From IMG/VR virus record IMGVR_UViG_3300034983_000041, positions 1 through 28,448 of that record: 28,448 bases of DNA, one strand, 5' to 3'. Positions 1 through 6,767 of this stretch are shown in pieces (positions within the stretch are counted from its first letter, which is position 1; every line of letters starts with the position of its first letter). A model generated the notes under the pieces. That model did not search any database. It had not been told where the DNA came from and saw nothing but the letters and a program-made list of their open reading frames with translations. A program made the position numbers and the translations under genes. The stretch is from a virus.

Positions 1-1
1 G

Positions 2-898
2 GCTGTAGCAAAATACTTACCCGAAAAGGTTTACAGGTTTAACTCTGCCGTAGAATCGTTTTATAGGTCAGCACATTATTTTGACAAGGTTGGAAAGGGT
101 TTCCCGGTCGAACAGGCAATAGCTTCTGTAAACGAATTTCTATTTAATTACTCTAATATGAGTACAACACAGAGGGCAATATTTAGAAGAATTGATCCGT
201 TCTGGAACTGGCATAAAAACATAATAAGACTTGCAGTATCTTATCCAATAAAATATCCACAGAGGTTTATGTTTCTTGAATTTGCTAACAAAATTGGGAC
301 AGAGGCTTATGATGATAAACTTCGTGCGGCAGGGGTAAATCCTGATGACGTACCAGAATATTATAAGCACATGATACTGCTGCCCTGGAAAGATGAAAAT
401 GGAGAAGACTTTTATATCTCACTTCGTGGAATGGACCCGCTTGCCGATGTGAGTTCAGTAGGAATTCAAAGTCTGCACCCTATTTTAAAAACTTATATTG
501 AGTGGCAAACTGGACTCAAATCTTACACTATGAAGCCTTTTACATCTCCTTATTCAGTTTATGGCAAGTACGAAAAGGTGACTCCGCCAATGTGGAGAAT
601 GATACTTAATAACTTTCCGCAATTCAGGGTTATTGAAGATGTAATAAGACCTTATGCTATTTACGATACTGGAGAGCCTATGGTTAATAAGTGGGGAGAG
701 CCAGTTTATGATAAAAATAGATTACTTTCTGTGCTTTCAATAATGGGATTTAAAGTTACTCCAAGAGATATAGATGAGATATATAGGAATATAAGAGAAG
801 AAGAACAGGCAAAAAGAAAAAGACAGTCAAGTTATGAGAGGTCGCTTGAAAGTTTTAAGCAAAAGCACCCTGAAAAGTGGTATAATACAAACAAATGA
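2..898 (+). CDS. C-terminal part of a large phage virion protein (LPD38-like), cut by the left edge
   Basis: The reading frame is open from base 2, so this is the last 298 codons of a longer gene; an internal ATG at 158 is not a convincing start. The segment around residues 45-75 has an aromatic pattern (RAIFRRIDPFWNW then a hydrophobic helix) that I recognise from the large polyvalent protein associated domain LPD38, found near the C-terminus of very large podovirus internal or injected virion proteins. The last 50 residues are charged and helical. The next gene starts inside its stop codon (ATGA). The position, just before lysis genes and at the end of a structural block, fits an internal virion or ejection protein. 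Family assignment is from memory of the motif, moderate certainty. Confidence 0.6.
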   Translation, partial: AVAKYLPEKVYRFNSAVESFYRSAHYFDKVGKGFPVEQAIASVNEFLFNYSNMSTTQRAIFRRIDPFWNWHKNIIRLAVSYPIKYPQRFMFLEFANKIGTEAYDDKLRAAGVNPDDVPEYYKHMILLPWKDENGEDFYISLRGMDPLADVSSVGIQSLHPILKTYIEWQTGLKSYTMKPFTSPYSVYGKYEKVTPPMWRMILNNFPQFRVIEDVIRPYAIYDTGEPMVNKWGEPVYDKNRLLSVLSIMGFKVTPRDIDEIYRNIREEEQAKRKRQSSYERSLESFKQKHPEKWYNTNK

Positions 899-1170
899 AA
901 ACTTACAAAAAAGTCCTGATAGCAATAGGTGCTTTAGTATTAGATTTTTTAATAACATACTATGGCGTAAGACTCGCTATTTATTTAGAATGGACTCCAG
1001 GAGGATTTGTAGATATATGGACAGTAATACTGCTTATGATATTTGGAACTCCTTTTGCATTAGCAGCGGTAATTTTTATAGCATTTATGCTTTTTAAAAT
1101 AGTTCGCAATATATACATTCATATAAAATATGGACTTGAACATACAGACCAGGATAATGACGGTCTTTAA
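895..1170 (+). CDS. Small membrane protein, 91 aa
   Basis: Two or three hydrophobic helices are visible, roughly residues 7-30 and 41-70, followed by a basic stretch and an acidic tail (TDQDNDGL). The ATG overlaps the TGA of the preceding virion gene (ATGA), so translation is probably coupled. It is the last gene before an intrinsic terminator at 1201-1226. I do not recognise a family. A role in virion assembly or the membrane stage of DNA entry is possible from position only; a further holin is an alternative because lysis genes follow. Confidence 0.6.
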   Translation: MKTYKKVLIAIGALVLDFLITYYGVRLAIYLEWTPGGFVDIWTVILLMIFGTPFALAAVIFIAFMLFKIVRNIYIHIKYGLEHTDQDNDGL

Positions 1171-1200
1171 GTAGAAATAATTAAAATTTAATATAGGTAT

Positions 1201-1226
1201 AGCTCTCTTTTAGAGGGCTTTTTTAT
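1201..1226 (+). terminator. Intrinsic terminator ending the virion module
   Basis: An 8-bp stem, AGCTCTCT (1201-1208) with AGAGGGCT (1212-1219), closes a 3-nt loop with one G-T wobble and is followed directly by a run of T to 1225. It separates the virion genes on the left from the lysis genes on the right. Confidence 0.8.
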
Positions 1227-1243
1227 TTGGGGAAGGGGAGCAT

Positions 1244-1537
1244 ATGGCAGAAAAAAATAACTCATTAAAGCACATAGACATGCTGATTATGGAAAAGAAA
1301 AAATGCATAAAGGATAAAGATGTATGCGAATATATTGAACTTTGCTTTATACGCTCAACTATGGTTGCTGAAAATATTGCAGTAGCGGTTAAGGAATCTT
1401 TTGACCAAGTAACGACAGAATACAGCAAAAGATTTGAAGTATTGACACAGGAATATAGTAAAAGGTTTGAAGCAATAGCAAATGAACTTCAAGGATTAAG
1501 AAAGGATTTAGGCTATGAAAATGGAAAAGACAATTAA
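1244..1537 (+). CDS. Hypothetical coiled-coil protein, 97 aa
   Basis: A purine-rich ribosome site (GGGGAG) lies just before the ATG. The protein is helical and highly charged with no signal peptide or membrane segment. An 11-residue element (EYSKRFEVLTQ then EYSKRFEAIAN) is repeated in tandem at about residues 65-86, suggesting a heptad-type coiled coil. Two Cys residues sit near residues 25-40. It is the first gene after the terminator at 1201 and overlaps the start of the membrane-anchored protein at 1515, so the two are probably made together. No family recognised; a cytoplasmic regulator of the holin-like partner is possible but unproven. Confidence 0.6.
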   Translation: MAEKNNSLKHIDMLIMEKKKCIKDKDVCEYIELCFIRSTMVAENIAVAVKESFDQVTTEYSKRFEVLTQEYSKRFEAIANELQGLRKDLGYENGKDN

Positions 1538-1760
1538 AATTCCTAACTTAGTTAAAATGCATGATTTAGAGATAGGGGAGATTAAGGAAACCCTATATGG
1601 AGATGAAAAGTCAAATGAGATAGGAGTCTGCAAAAAAGTAAATCAGATGTATAGAAGCTGGATCATATCTACCGTAATTTTAAAGTACGTATTTCCGATA
1701 ATCTCGGCAATAATAATCCTACTTCTTTCGATAATTATTAATAAAATTTTTGGAGCTTAA
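1515..1760 (+). CDS. Holin-like or hemolysin XhlA-like protein, 81 aa
   Basis: The first 47 residues are charged and helical; one long hydrophobic segment follows (about residues 50-77, rich in Ile and Val) ending in a short NKIFGA tail. This soluble helix plus single C-terminal membrane anchor is the layout of XhlA-type proteins, which work with holins and endolysins in Gram-positive phages. It overlaps the preceding coiled-coil gene by 23 bases, and its stop abuts the ATG of the glycosidase lysin at 1761. Assignment rests on topology and position, not a sequence motif. Confidence 0.55.
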   Translation: MKMEKTIKIPNLVKMHDLEIGEIKETLYGDEKSNEIGVCKKVNQMYRSWIISTVILKYVFPIISAIIILLLSIIINKIFGA

Positions 1761-2882
1761 ATGAGTATAAGAACAATAGACTCTTGTGCCTTGTCTGTAA
1801 ACATGGTATCTAAAGAATTATTTGGTGCTGAAACAAGGCTTTTTATAGGTGGTAAACAGTCTAAATGGGACGAGGTCTCTAAGTATTGCCTGACAAATAA
1901 TAAATATCTTATAGTTACTCCCTGTATAAATCGTAATGATGGAAGTGGGCATTATCCAAGTGATACTGAATGGATAGCATTTATTGATAGTATGTGCCAG
2001 AAATTAAGAAACTGGGGAGCAAATAGGAATAACTGCCGAATTAGTTTAGTAAATGAGCCAATGAAATTCTGCACTCGTGAACAGTATAAACACTTGATTG
2101 ACTTAGCTTATCCTATAGTACATGGACATGGTTTCTTATGTGGAGCTGGAAATGAAGAATTTTTGACTGCACAGGCTAAAGGGAATATGTACCAGTATAT
2201 TTTAGCTAACTGTAAGTTTGATATTTTAGATGTACATATTCAGGGTTCATGTGATAACAAAGAAAAAACAGAGTTCTGGTGCAATAAAGCAAGGTCATGG
2301 ACAACAAAACAGATAGACTGTCCAGAGGCTTTTTATGCTGATATTGCTAAACCCGAAGGCTGGAGTCTACTGAAAACACAACTTAACTGCGCTGAAAATA
2401 TATTAGGCTGCCAGAACTTTGGTAATGTATTTAATAACCTTGATACTACGATGTTTCCATTTAACACATCTGGCTGGCATAAATTATGCTTTAAGATAAA
2501 TGGTGTATTTAGAAATGAAACAACTAAAAAATACTGGAATGAATGGGTAAAAATAGCAGGTTCTAAAGCACCGATACCGAATATAATTGAGGGAGAGGAA
2601 GATATGAAATTAGATACGATTTATAAAGAAGGCTCTAAGGGGATAGGGGTTAAGTTTATACAGAAAGTTTTAAATGAAGATATTAAACCAGAGCCTCTGC
2701 TTAAAGTAGATGGTATATGGGGAATTAAAACAAATGCTGTTGTACTGAAATATCAGGAAAAATATAATCTGTCTCAATACGGCGGAGCTATTGGACCAAA
2801 TACTATGCAGGACATGATAAAACAATACCCTGATATCTGGGATAACATTCAATATTTATGGGCTATAGGAGTGAGAGCATGA
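1761..2882 (+). CDS. Endolysin-like protein: clan GH-A-like glycosidase with peptidoglycan-binding domain
   Basis: Two parts are visible. Residues 1-275 look like a TIM-barrel glycosidase: the strand-end motif SLVNEP puts Asn98-Glu99 where clan GH-A enzymes carry the acid/base residue, and VHIQG (His159) and PEAFYAD (Glu189) are candidates for later active-site strands, Glu189 for the nucleophile. Residues 287-352 read as a PG_binding_1 domain (KGIGVKFIQKVL, VDGIWGIKT, YQEKYNL). No signal peptide, so a holin or similar would be needed for export. It starts directly after the stop of the holin-like gene, with GGAG upstream. It probably cleaves a glycan in the host wall, but the bond is not determinable here. 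A virion-associated enzyme is the alternative. Confidence 0.7.
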   Translation: MSIRTIDSCALSVNMVSKELFGAETRLFIGGKQSKWDEVSKYCLTNNKYLIVTPCINRNDGSGHYPSDTEWIAFIDSMCQKLRNWGANRNNCRISLVNEPMKFCTREQYKHLIDLAYPIVHGHGFLCGAGNEEFLTAQAKGNMYQYILANCKFDILDVHIQGSCDNKEKTEFWCNKARSWTTKQIDCPEAFYADIAKPEGWSLLKTQLNCAENILGCQNFGNVFNNLDTTMFPFNTSGWHKLCFKINGVFRNETTKKYWNEWVKIAGSKAPIPNIIEGEEDMKLDTIYKEGSKGIGVKFIQKVLNEDIKPEPLLKVDGIWGIKTNAVVLKYQEKYNLSQYGGAIGPNTMQDMIKQYPDIWDNIQYLWAIGVRA

Positions 2883-2894
2883 ATAATAATTGAA

Positions 2895-3317
2895 TAGTGG
2901 AGTTAAGTTAAGTTAAGTAAAGTTAAGGTTTAGATTAAAGTAAAGTGAGGTGATATTAATGAATAAAAAGTTAAGTGAAGAAAATCCACCTAAATGCGAA
3001 TGTAACTTCTGTGGTGCAGAATATACTTATGAAAATAGCAATGACCCAAATGTTATCGGCAGAGATACAACAAAACACTCGGATTGGTGTATAAAGATAG
3101 CAAGAAGAATTTACGATAGATTCAATGCAACATTTAGAGAAATTTACAATGTAATTGAGTTAAGTTTAGATGACAAAAGAGCAGAAACAGCAAAGGATTT
3201 AATTGGTAATACCATTATGGAAACCAGGAATGATTGCACCAATATTGTAGTAAATTATTTTGTTAAAAATGGAGTCGAATCGGTTAGCAAACTTTAATTA
3301 GTGGCTTAACTCCACTA
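2895..3317 (+). repeat. 13-bp perfect inverted repeat flanking the small Cys-rich gene
   Basis: TAGTGGAGTTAAG at 2895-2907 recurs as its exact reverse complement at 3305-3317. The pair encloses only the gene at 2959-3297. The right copy also forms its own hairpin (TAGTGG 3299-3304 with CCACTA 3312-3317, 7-nt loop). Between the left copy and the gene, a GTTAA pentamer repeats at about 2902-2927. Confidence 0.6.
2959..3297 (+). CDS. Hypothetical Cys-rich protein, 112 aa
   Basis: I chose the ATG at 2959 because GAGGTGAT (2947-2954), an excellent anti-Shine-Dalgarno match, lies just upstream of it; the in-frame GTG at 2950 is inside that site. The N-terminal 45 residues carry CECNFC and later a HSDWC, a possible zinc-binding C-x-C-x2-C...H-x3-C arrangement. 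The rest is helical and polar. No family recognised. It lies between two lysin genes and is framed by an inverted repeat, unlike its neighbours, so it may be a later insertion. Confidence 0.6.
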   Translation: MNKKLSEENPPKCECNFCGAEYTYENSNDPNVIGRDTTKHSDWCIKIARRIYDRFNATFREIYNVIELSLDDKRAETAKDLIGNTIMETRNDCTNIVVNYFVKNGVESVSKL

Positions 3318-3344
3318 CTGAATTATTACAGACATATATGGCTT

Positions 3345-4241
3345 ATGAATAAACAAGAAGTAATAAATAGATTAAAACCTATAATTGATAGAATAGGATA
3401 TAAAAATAAGTGGCTGCTGCATAAAAAATCTCTTGCTATGGCTCAGATAATTATTGAATCTAATTGGCTTCGTTCATCTCCAAAAAATAACTGTCTTGGT
3501 ATCAAGTGGACATCAAAATATCCCGAAAGCCGTAAGCAAATGCTATGGACGAAAGAGTGGGTAAATGGAAAATACGTTTCAGTCCTTGCACCGTTTTTAA
3601 CTTTTCAGTCTATTGAGCAGTGTATAGAAGAAGGCTACATAAGAATACTATCTCTTGACCGTTATAAAGAGACAAGGGAGGCAATAGACTGGTGGGACGC
3701 TACTAACCAGATAAGAATTGATGGTTATGCAACCTCGCCAGTATATAGTGATACTCTAAGAAATCTAATCCTAAAAGAACAGCTTTATAAGATTGACTGG
3801 ATCCGCCCTTATGATTGGCAACTCGAACTTAACTTCTTATGGGGTGAGACTTTTAGTCCAGTAAGATTTAAAGGAAAAACCTATACCAGAGTAATAGAAT
3901 CACCATTAGAGTATTGGCCTAATATAATTGATTTAGCTACCCAATTACAGATTGGCCGGGATTTTATAGGTCAGCCTTTTGTTATAACTCCCAGAGGTGC
4001 ATGGGGGAGAATTACCGAATATAACTATCAGTGCGGTGGCGCAAAAGCCAGCCAACATTTAGAATGGAACGCAGGAGATATTTATACTCCTAAAAAACTA
4101 ACTACTTATGAATTCTACAAAATTATGAATGAAAAGACAGATTGCTCTGGTTATGGAATTGGGAGTAATTTTCTGCATATAGATAGAAGAAAAGACAAGG
4201 ATAGAAAATTAATTAAACCGCCAAAGGTTTGGTATTACTAA
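3345..4241 (+). CDS. Bifunctional endolysin: glucosaminidase plus M15 peptidase
   Basis: Residues 1-150 match the N-acetylglucosaminidase/FlgJ type: helix with MAQIIIESNW (catalytic Glu38 candidate), then NNCLGIKW and the W/F-rich FLTFQSIEQCIEEG segment. Residues 180-290 match peptidase M15_3, the zinc D-Ala or L,D-type peptidase of phage lysins: GGAKASQHLEWNAGDI gives His228 and Asp235, and FLHIDRR gives His278 and Asp280 as metal and catalytic residues. The protein can therefore cut both glycan and peptide bonds. No signal peptide; it would rely on the holin at 4400. The normal Gly after QHL is Glu-Trp here (HLEWNAGD), a small departure from the usual motif. Confidence 0.82.
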   Translation: MNKQEVINRLKPIIDRIGYKNKWLLHKKSLAMAQIIIESNWLRSSPKNNCLGIKWTSKYPESRKQMLWTKEWVNGKYVSVLAPFLTFQSIEQCIEEGYIRILSLDRYKETREAIDWWDATNQIRIDGYATSPVYSDTLRNLILKEQLYKIDWIRPYDWQLELNFLWGETFSPVRFKGKTYTRVIESPLEYWPNIIDLATQLQIGRDFIGQPFVITPRGAWGRITEYNYQCGGAKASQHLEWNAGDIYTPKKLTTYEFYKIMNEKTDCSGYGIGSNFLHIDRRKDKDRKLIKPPKVWYY

Positions 4242-4399
4242 TCAGCCAGATAGAAACCGCTAACTATGGAGGCGGTGTATGAAGATGGCGGGCAGTCAAT
4301 GGGTAGAGTGCCATAGCCTCAAAGACCTTATTTTGACTTGCTAATGGGCGGGGGTATAAACTACCCCTAACCCTGACTTTTTTATAAGGGGGTGAAATT
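4242..4399 (+). promoter_or_regulatory. Structured leader region upstream of the holin gene
   Basis: 158 bases without a convincing gene. It holds several stems: ACCGC 4256-4260 with GCGGT 4272-4276, and GGGGTA 4351-4356 with TACCCC 4362-4367. CCCCT at 4364-4368 can instead pair with AGGGG at 4387-4391, which is part of the holin ribosome site. A 21-codon ORF at 4279-4344 has a fair ribosome site but no other support. Regulation of holin translation is inference. Confidence 0.4.
4333..4360 (+). promoter_or_regulatory. Candidate promoter for the holin gene
   Basis: TTGACT (4333-4338), a 16-bp spacer and TATAAA (4355-4360) fit a sigma-70-type promoter; the start would be near 4367, about 33 bases before the holin ATG. 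The spacer is unusually G-rich for this genome, which lowers confidence. Confidence 0.45.
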
Positions 4400-4633
4400 A
4401 TGCTTATAGATTTTTTAGATATTGCAATTCTTACAGTTATAACTCTGGCAATAGTCAACGCTATAAAATCAGCAGTAGGAGATAAAATAAAAAGTAACTG
4501 GTATATACTTATATCAGCAGGTATCGGTGCAGTGATTTATGCCATAGGTCTTTATGCTCCTGACGCTGTTAAAGGTTTTATTGCAGTTGGTCTAATAGCC
4601 AGCGGGTTGTATGATATAACAAAGAAAACTTAA
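4400..4633 (+). CDS. Holin-like membrane protein, 77 aa
   Basis: Very hydrophobic with three likely membrane helices (about residues 5-22, 32-52 and 56-71), separated by a short polar loop (GDKIKSN) and ending in a charged tail (DITKKT). Size, topology and position directly after the glucosaminidase/M15 endolysin fit a phage holin. The ribosome site AAGGGGGTGA lies 5 bases upstream and can be masked by CCCCT at 4364-4368. A terminator at 4666-4717 follows, so this is the last gene of the lysis transcript. No specific holin family assigned. Confidence 0.7.
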   Translation: MLIDFLDIAILTVITLAIVNAIKSAVGDKIKSNWYILISAGIGAVIYAIGLYAPDAVKGFIAVGLIASGLYDITKKT

Positions 4634-4665
4634 ATAACCCCAACAAGGATAGTCTCCTTGCGATG

Positions 4666-4717
4666 AAGGCAGTGACATTTTTGTTATTAATTAGCGGATC
4701 TGTTACTGCCTTTTTTT
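4666..4717 (+). terminator. Intrinsic terminator at the end of the lysis module
   Basis: GGCAGTGACA (4668-4677) pairs with TGTTACTGCC (4701-4710) over 10 bp with one wobble; seven T follow. A smaller hairpin, CAAGGA 4644-4649 with TCCTTG 4655-4660, precedes it. It lies between the + strand lysis genes and the convergent minus-strand gene. Confidence 0.8.
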
Positions 4718-4719
4718 AT

Positions 4720-5127
4720 TTATCGAAGTTTATCAGGCTTTCCATATCCATAATGGAGATATTGCTGAACCTCTGATAAATTTAACCTCTGCCAGAATAT
4801 AGTTAGAACTAATATTAGACCTAAAATAGAAAAACACCATAGAATTAAAGAGATTCTTGCGGTTATCATTGAATACCTATAACCATTGTTAAGACCTATT
4901 AATGTTAATATAAAAAAAGCAAGAATACCGCCAAATATTATATTTGCTAAAAAACTTGTTATTAAATCACCCTCATAATATATAAAGCCAATAGAATGTT
5001 GGTAAAATGTGTCAATAAAATCTATAAAACAAATTAACCAGTAGATTCCAGAAGCAATAGCATTTATCCAAATTAAAATTTTTATTCCTACTAATTGTTT
5101 AGATGCTTCAATTTTTAAATTATTCAT
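4720..5127 (-). CDS. Four-helix membrane protein beside the repressor, 135 aa
   Basis: Four hydrophobic segments are evident (about residues 13-36, 56-81, 86-94 merging into 94-112), with short polar loops and a Tyr/Lys-rich C-terminal tail. It is one of only two minus-strand genes and lies downstream of the repressor in the same direction, where temperate phages often keep genes expressed in the lysogen. A superinfection-exclusion or lysogenic-conversion role is therefore plausible, but no motif supports it. The start ATG is preceded by a weak GAGAAA-type site. Confidence 0.6.
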   Translation of the reverse strand: MNNLKIEASKQLVGIKILIWINAIASGIYWLICFIDFIDTFYQHSIGFIYYEGDLITSFLANIIFGGILAFFILTLIGLNNGYRYSMITARISLILWCFSILGLILVLTIFWQRLNLSEVQQYLHYGYGKPDKLR

Positions 5128-5219
5128 TTGAATTTCTCATAATCATATTTAAAATTTTTTATGCTTTTTTAATCTTTTATATTTATCTAATTTAACTACA
5201 TTAGAACTATTATAGTTTT

Positions 5220-5606
5220 TTACAGATTTTTTTTTGACTCGACTTCTGGTTCTTCAAGTTCTTCTTCAATTTCTTCTATCGGTCTACCGTATTCAACTTC
5301 TACTTTTTTAAATTTCTTGGATTGTCTTAAACAATAATCCAGAAATCTTCTTTCATTTTCTATAAATTCTAATAATTCCTGCAGTCTATATTCGTAAAAG
5401 TAACTTGGTTTCACTTTAAATATTTTAGCAAGTTCTATTAAAATCTTTTTTGGTACAGGTGATTTTCTACGTCTATTAGGCAAGTTCCAAGCATAACTAT
5501 CTGTAATGTCTAATTCTCTTGCTATTTTACCATAAGAAATATCTGGAGAATTTTCCTTCAGTTGTAAAAAGGCATCACCAAAATTTTTATATGTTTTATT
5601 TTTCAT
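5220..5606 (-). CDS. Xre-family transcriptional repressor, CI-like, 128 aa
   Basis: Residues 8-72 form an HTH_3/Xre domain: ISYGKIARELDITDSYAWNL contains the helix-turn-helix, followed by the RRRKSPVPKKILIELAKIF segment and KPSYFYEYRL, typical of lambda-repressor-like folds. The C-terminal part is a charged helix and a very acidic tail; there is no S24 peptidase domain, so induction would not occur by RecA-stimulated self-cleavage. It is transcribed leftward from a promoter at 5645-5672, opposite the Cro-like gene, with operator-like palindromes between. This is the expected place for the lysogeny repressor. Confidence 0.75.
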   Translation of the reverse strand: MKNKTYKNFGDAFLQLKENSPDISYGKIARELDITDSYAWNLPNRRRKSPVPKKILIELAKIFKVKPSYFYEYRLQELLEFIENERRFLDYCLRQSKKFKKVEVEYGRPIEEIEEELEEPEVESKKNL

Positions 5607-5644
5607 AACTTATAATCCTGTAATTTTAATAATTTTTATTTTAT

Positions 5645-5672
5645 ATTATACCACTATATTAATATTTTTCAA
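5645..5672 (-). promoter_or_regulatory. Leftward promoter for the repressor
   Basis: Read on the minus strand: TTGAAA (5672-5667), a 16-bp spacer and TATAAT (5650-5645). The predicted start is near 5638, about 32 bases before the repressor ATG. The -35 box lies inside the palindrome at 5666-5684, so a bound regulator would cover it. Confidence 0.6.
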
Positions 5673-5830
5673 AATTTGTGAAAATAATAGAACAAAAGTA
5701 TTGACTTTTAATTTTTAATGCTTATAATCATAATTGTAATGATTGAAAATTTTGTAAGAATAGAAAGCTCCGATAATATATAAACAGGAAATTTACCTCT
5801 CTAAACTTACAAAATTTACAAAATCTGCAA
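5666..5830. promoter_or_regulatory. Operator-like palindromes in the lysis-lysogeny switch
   Basis: Four related AT-rich sites are visible: TTTTCA-N7-TGAAAA at 5666-5684; AATCAT-N7-ATGATT at 5726-5744, covering the rightward -10 box; GAAAATTTTGTAAG at 5745-5758; and its near reverse complement CTTACAAAATTTAC at 5806-5819, followed by a weaker copy at 5816-5830. The shared core is ACAAAATTT. These are natural targets for the two Xre proteins, but binding is inferred. Confidence 0.5.
5701..5728 (+). promoter_or_regulatory. Rightward early promoter
   Basis: TTGACT (5701-5706), a 16-bp spacer and a perfect TATAAT (5723-5728). Transcription would start near 5735, leaving a leader of about 114 bases before the Cro-like gene. 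The -10 box overlaps the palindrome at 5726-5744, as expected of a repressor-controlled early promoter. Confidence 0.7.
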
Positions 5831-5848
5831 TTTTATTTTAATTAAATT

Positions 5849-6082
5849 ATGAATAAATTAGGCGATATAATAAAAGAAAAGGGTTTAAAAAAGGGTTACA
5901 TAGCAAAAAAGATAAGTGTTAGCACACCTACATTACAGCGCTACATAGAAGGGGTTAATTATCCAGGTACAGACACTGCAAAAAAATTATCGGAACTTTT
6001 GGGTTATAGCATAGAGGAAATTTTTTTTGCTAAAAATACTATCAATGTTGTAAATGAAAAAAGTTTAAGTGATGTAAAATGA
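5849..6082 (+). CDS. Small Xre-family regulator, Cro-like, 77 aa
   Basis: An HTH_3 fold fills residues 4-60: GYIAKKISVSTPTLQRYIEG is the helix-turn-helix, followed by TDTAKKLSELLGYSIEEIFF. Position, as the first gene of the rightward transcript and divergent from the repressor, fits a Cro-type regulator. There is no recognisable ribosome site before the ATG, only an AT-rich tract, so translation may be weak or start differently. The next gene begins inside its stop region (4-base overlap). Confidence 0.75.
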   Translation: MNKLGDIIKEKGLKKGYIAKKISVSTPTLQRYIEGVNYPGTDTAKKLSELLGYSIEEIFFAKNTINVVNEKSLSDVK

Positions 6083-6507
6083 AAGTAGTATGCGATAACT
6101 GTAAAAAAGAATTTGAATGGACACGTTCAATATATTGGTTAAGAAATAATAAGCATTTCTTTTGCGATAGGGATTGTTATTACGAATGGAGAAAAGACTA
6201 TCACAATAACCACAACTGGAAGGGTGGTAAAGTTCACATGCTTGGATATGAATTTACATTTGTCAAAGATCATCCTTATGCTAATCCGATCGGTTATGTA
6301 AAAACAGCCAGGCTTGTAATGGAAAATTATTTAGGAAGATATCTTGACCCTGAAGAAGTAGTACATCATATAGACGGAGATGTAACAAATAACGATATAG
6401 AAAACTTAATGTTATTTTCAAATAAATCAGAACACCAGAAACATCATTGGCGAATTAAGAAGTTAGGGAAACAATTACAACCAAGCTTTAATTTTAAAGT
6501 ACTTTAA
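6079..6507 (+). CDS. HNH endonuclease with N-terminal zinc ribbon
   Basis: The N-terminal 35 residues carry a CxxC...CxxxC zinc site (Cys5, Cys8, Cys29, Cys33). Residues 90-123 are a clear HNH_3-type nuclease: VVHHIDGDVTNNDIENLMLF provides His96-His97 and the Asn positions, and SEHQKHH the final His residues. Such genes are common free-standing homing endonucleases in phages, but some assist packaging or act as accessory nucleases. It overlaps the Cro-like gene by 4 bases. Being lodged between two Xre regulators in the switch region suggests insertion as a selfish element; that is inference. Confidence 0.82.
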   Translation: MKVVCDNCKKEFEWTRSIYWLRNNKHFFCDRDCYYEWRKDYHNNHNWKGGKVHMLGYEFTFVKDHPYANPIGYVKTARLVMENYLGRYLDPEEVVHHIDGDVTNNDIENLMLFSNKSEHQKHHWRIKKLGKQLQPSFNFKVL

Positions 6508-6531
6508 AGCGTAAATTTTGAGAGAAAAACT

Positions 6532-6765
6532 ATGAATAGTACATCAGGAGACAAAACAATAAGATACTACAGAAAGAAGATAGATATAAACCAATCAGAT
6601 TTGGCTAAAACACTGGGAATTACTGTTACCGATATGTCTTTTATAGAAAATAAAAAGCTCTATCCCACACCAGAGCTTGCAGAGCTTATATCGCAAATCC
6701 TAAAAGTGCCCATTGGAGCACTGTGGAAAGAAAGCGAACTTAATTTAATTTTAGATAGGAGGTAA
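6532..6765 (+). CDS. Second small Xre-family regulator, 77 aa
   Basis: Residues 8-65 form an HTH_3 domain: INQSDLAKTLGITVTDMSFI is the helix-turn-helix, followed by the conserved P-x-PELAELISQILKVPIGALW segment. It is transcribed rightward with the early genes, downstream of the HNH gene. It may be a second early regulator acting at the same operators, or control a different promoter; the sequence does not say which. Start at 6532 is preceded by GAGAGAAAAACT, a weak ribosome site. Confidence 0.7.
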   Translation: MNSTSGDKTIRYYRKKIDINQSDLAKTLGITVTDMSFIENKKLYPTPELAELISQILKVPIGALWKESELNLILDRR

Positions 6766-6767
6766 AA

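Noticed and set aside
2902-2950. GTTAA repeats as a possible CRISPR or iteron array
   Set aside because: Units are only 5 bases, contiguous and without spacers. Simple repeat; replication features are better placed at 14315-14444.
4279-4344. 21-codon + strand ORF with GGAGG upstream
   Set aside because: The ribosome site is acceptable, but the peptide has no feature of interest and the region is better explained as folded leader; not listed as a gene.
4264-4458. Minus-strand open frame of 64 codons across the holin leader
   Set aside because: No ribosome site, overlaps the holin gene start, and the composition shows no protein-like features.
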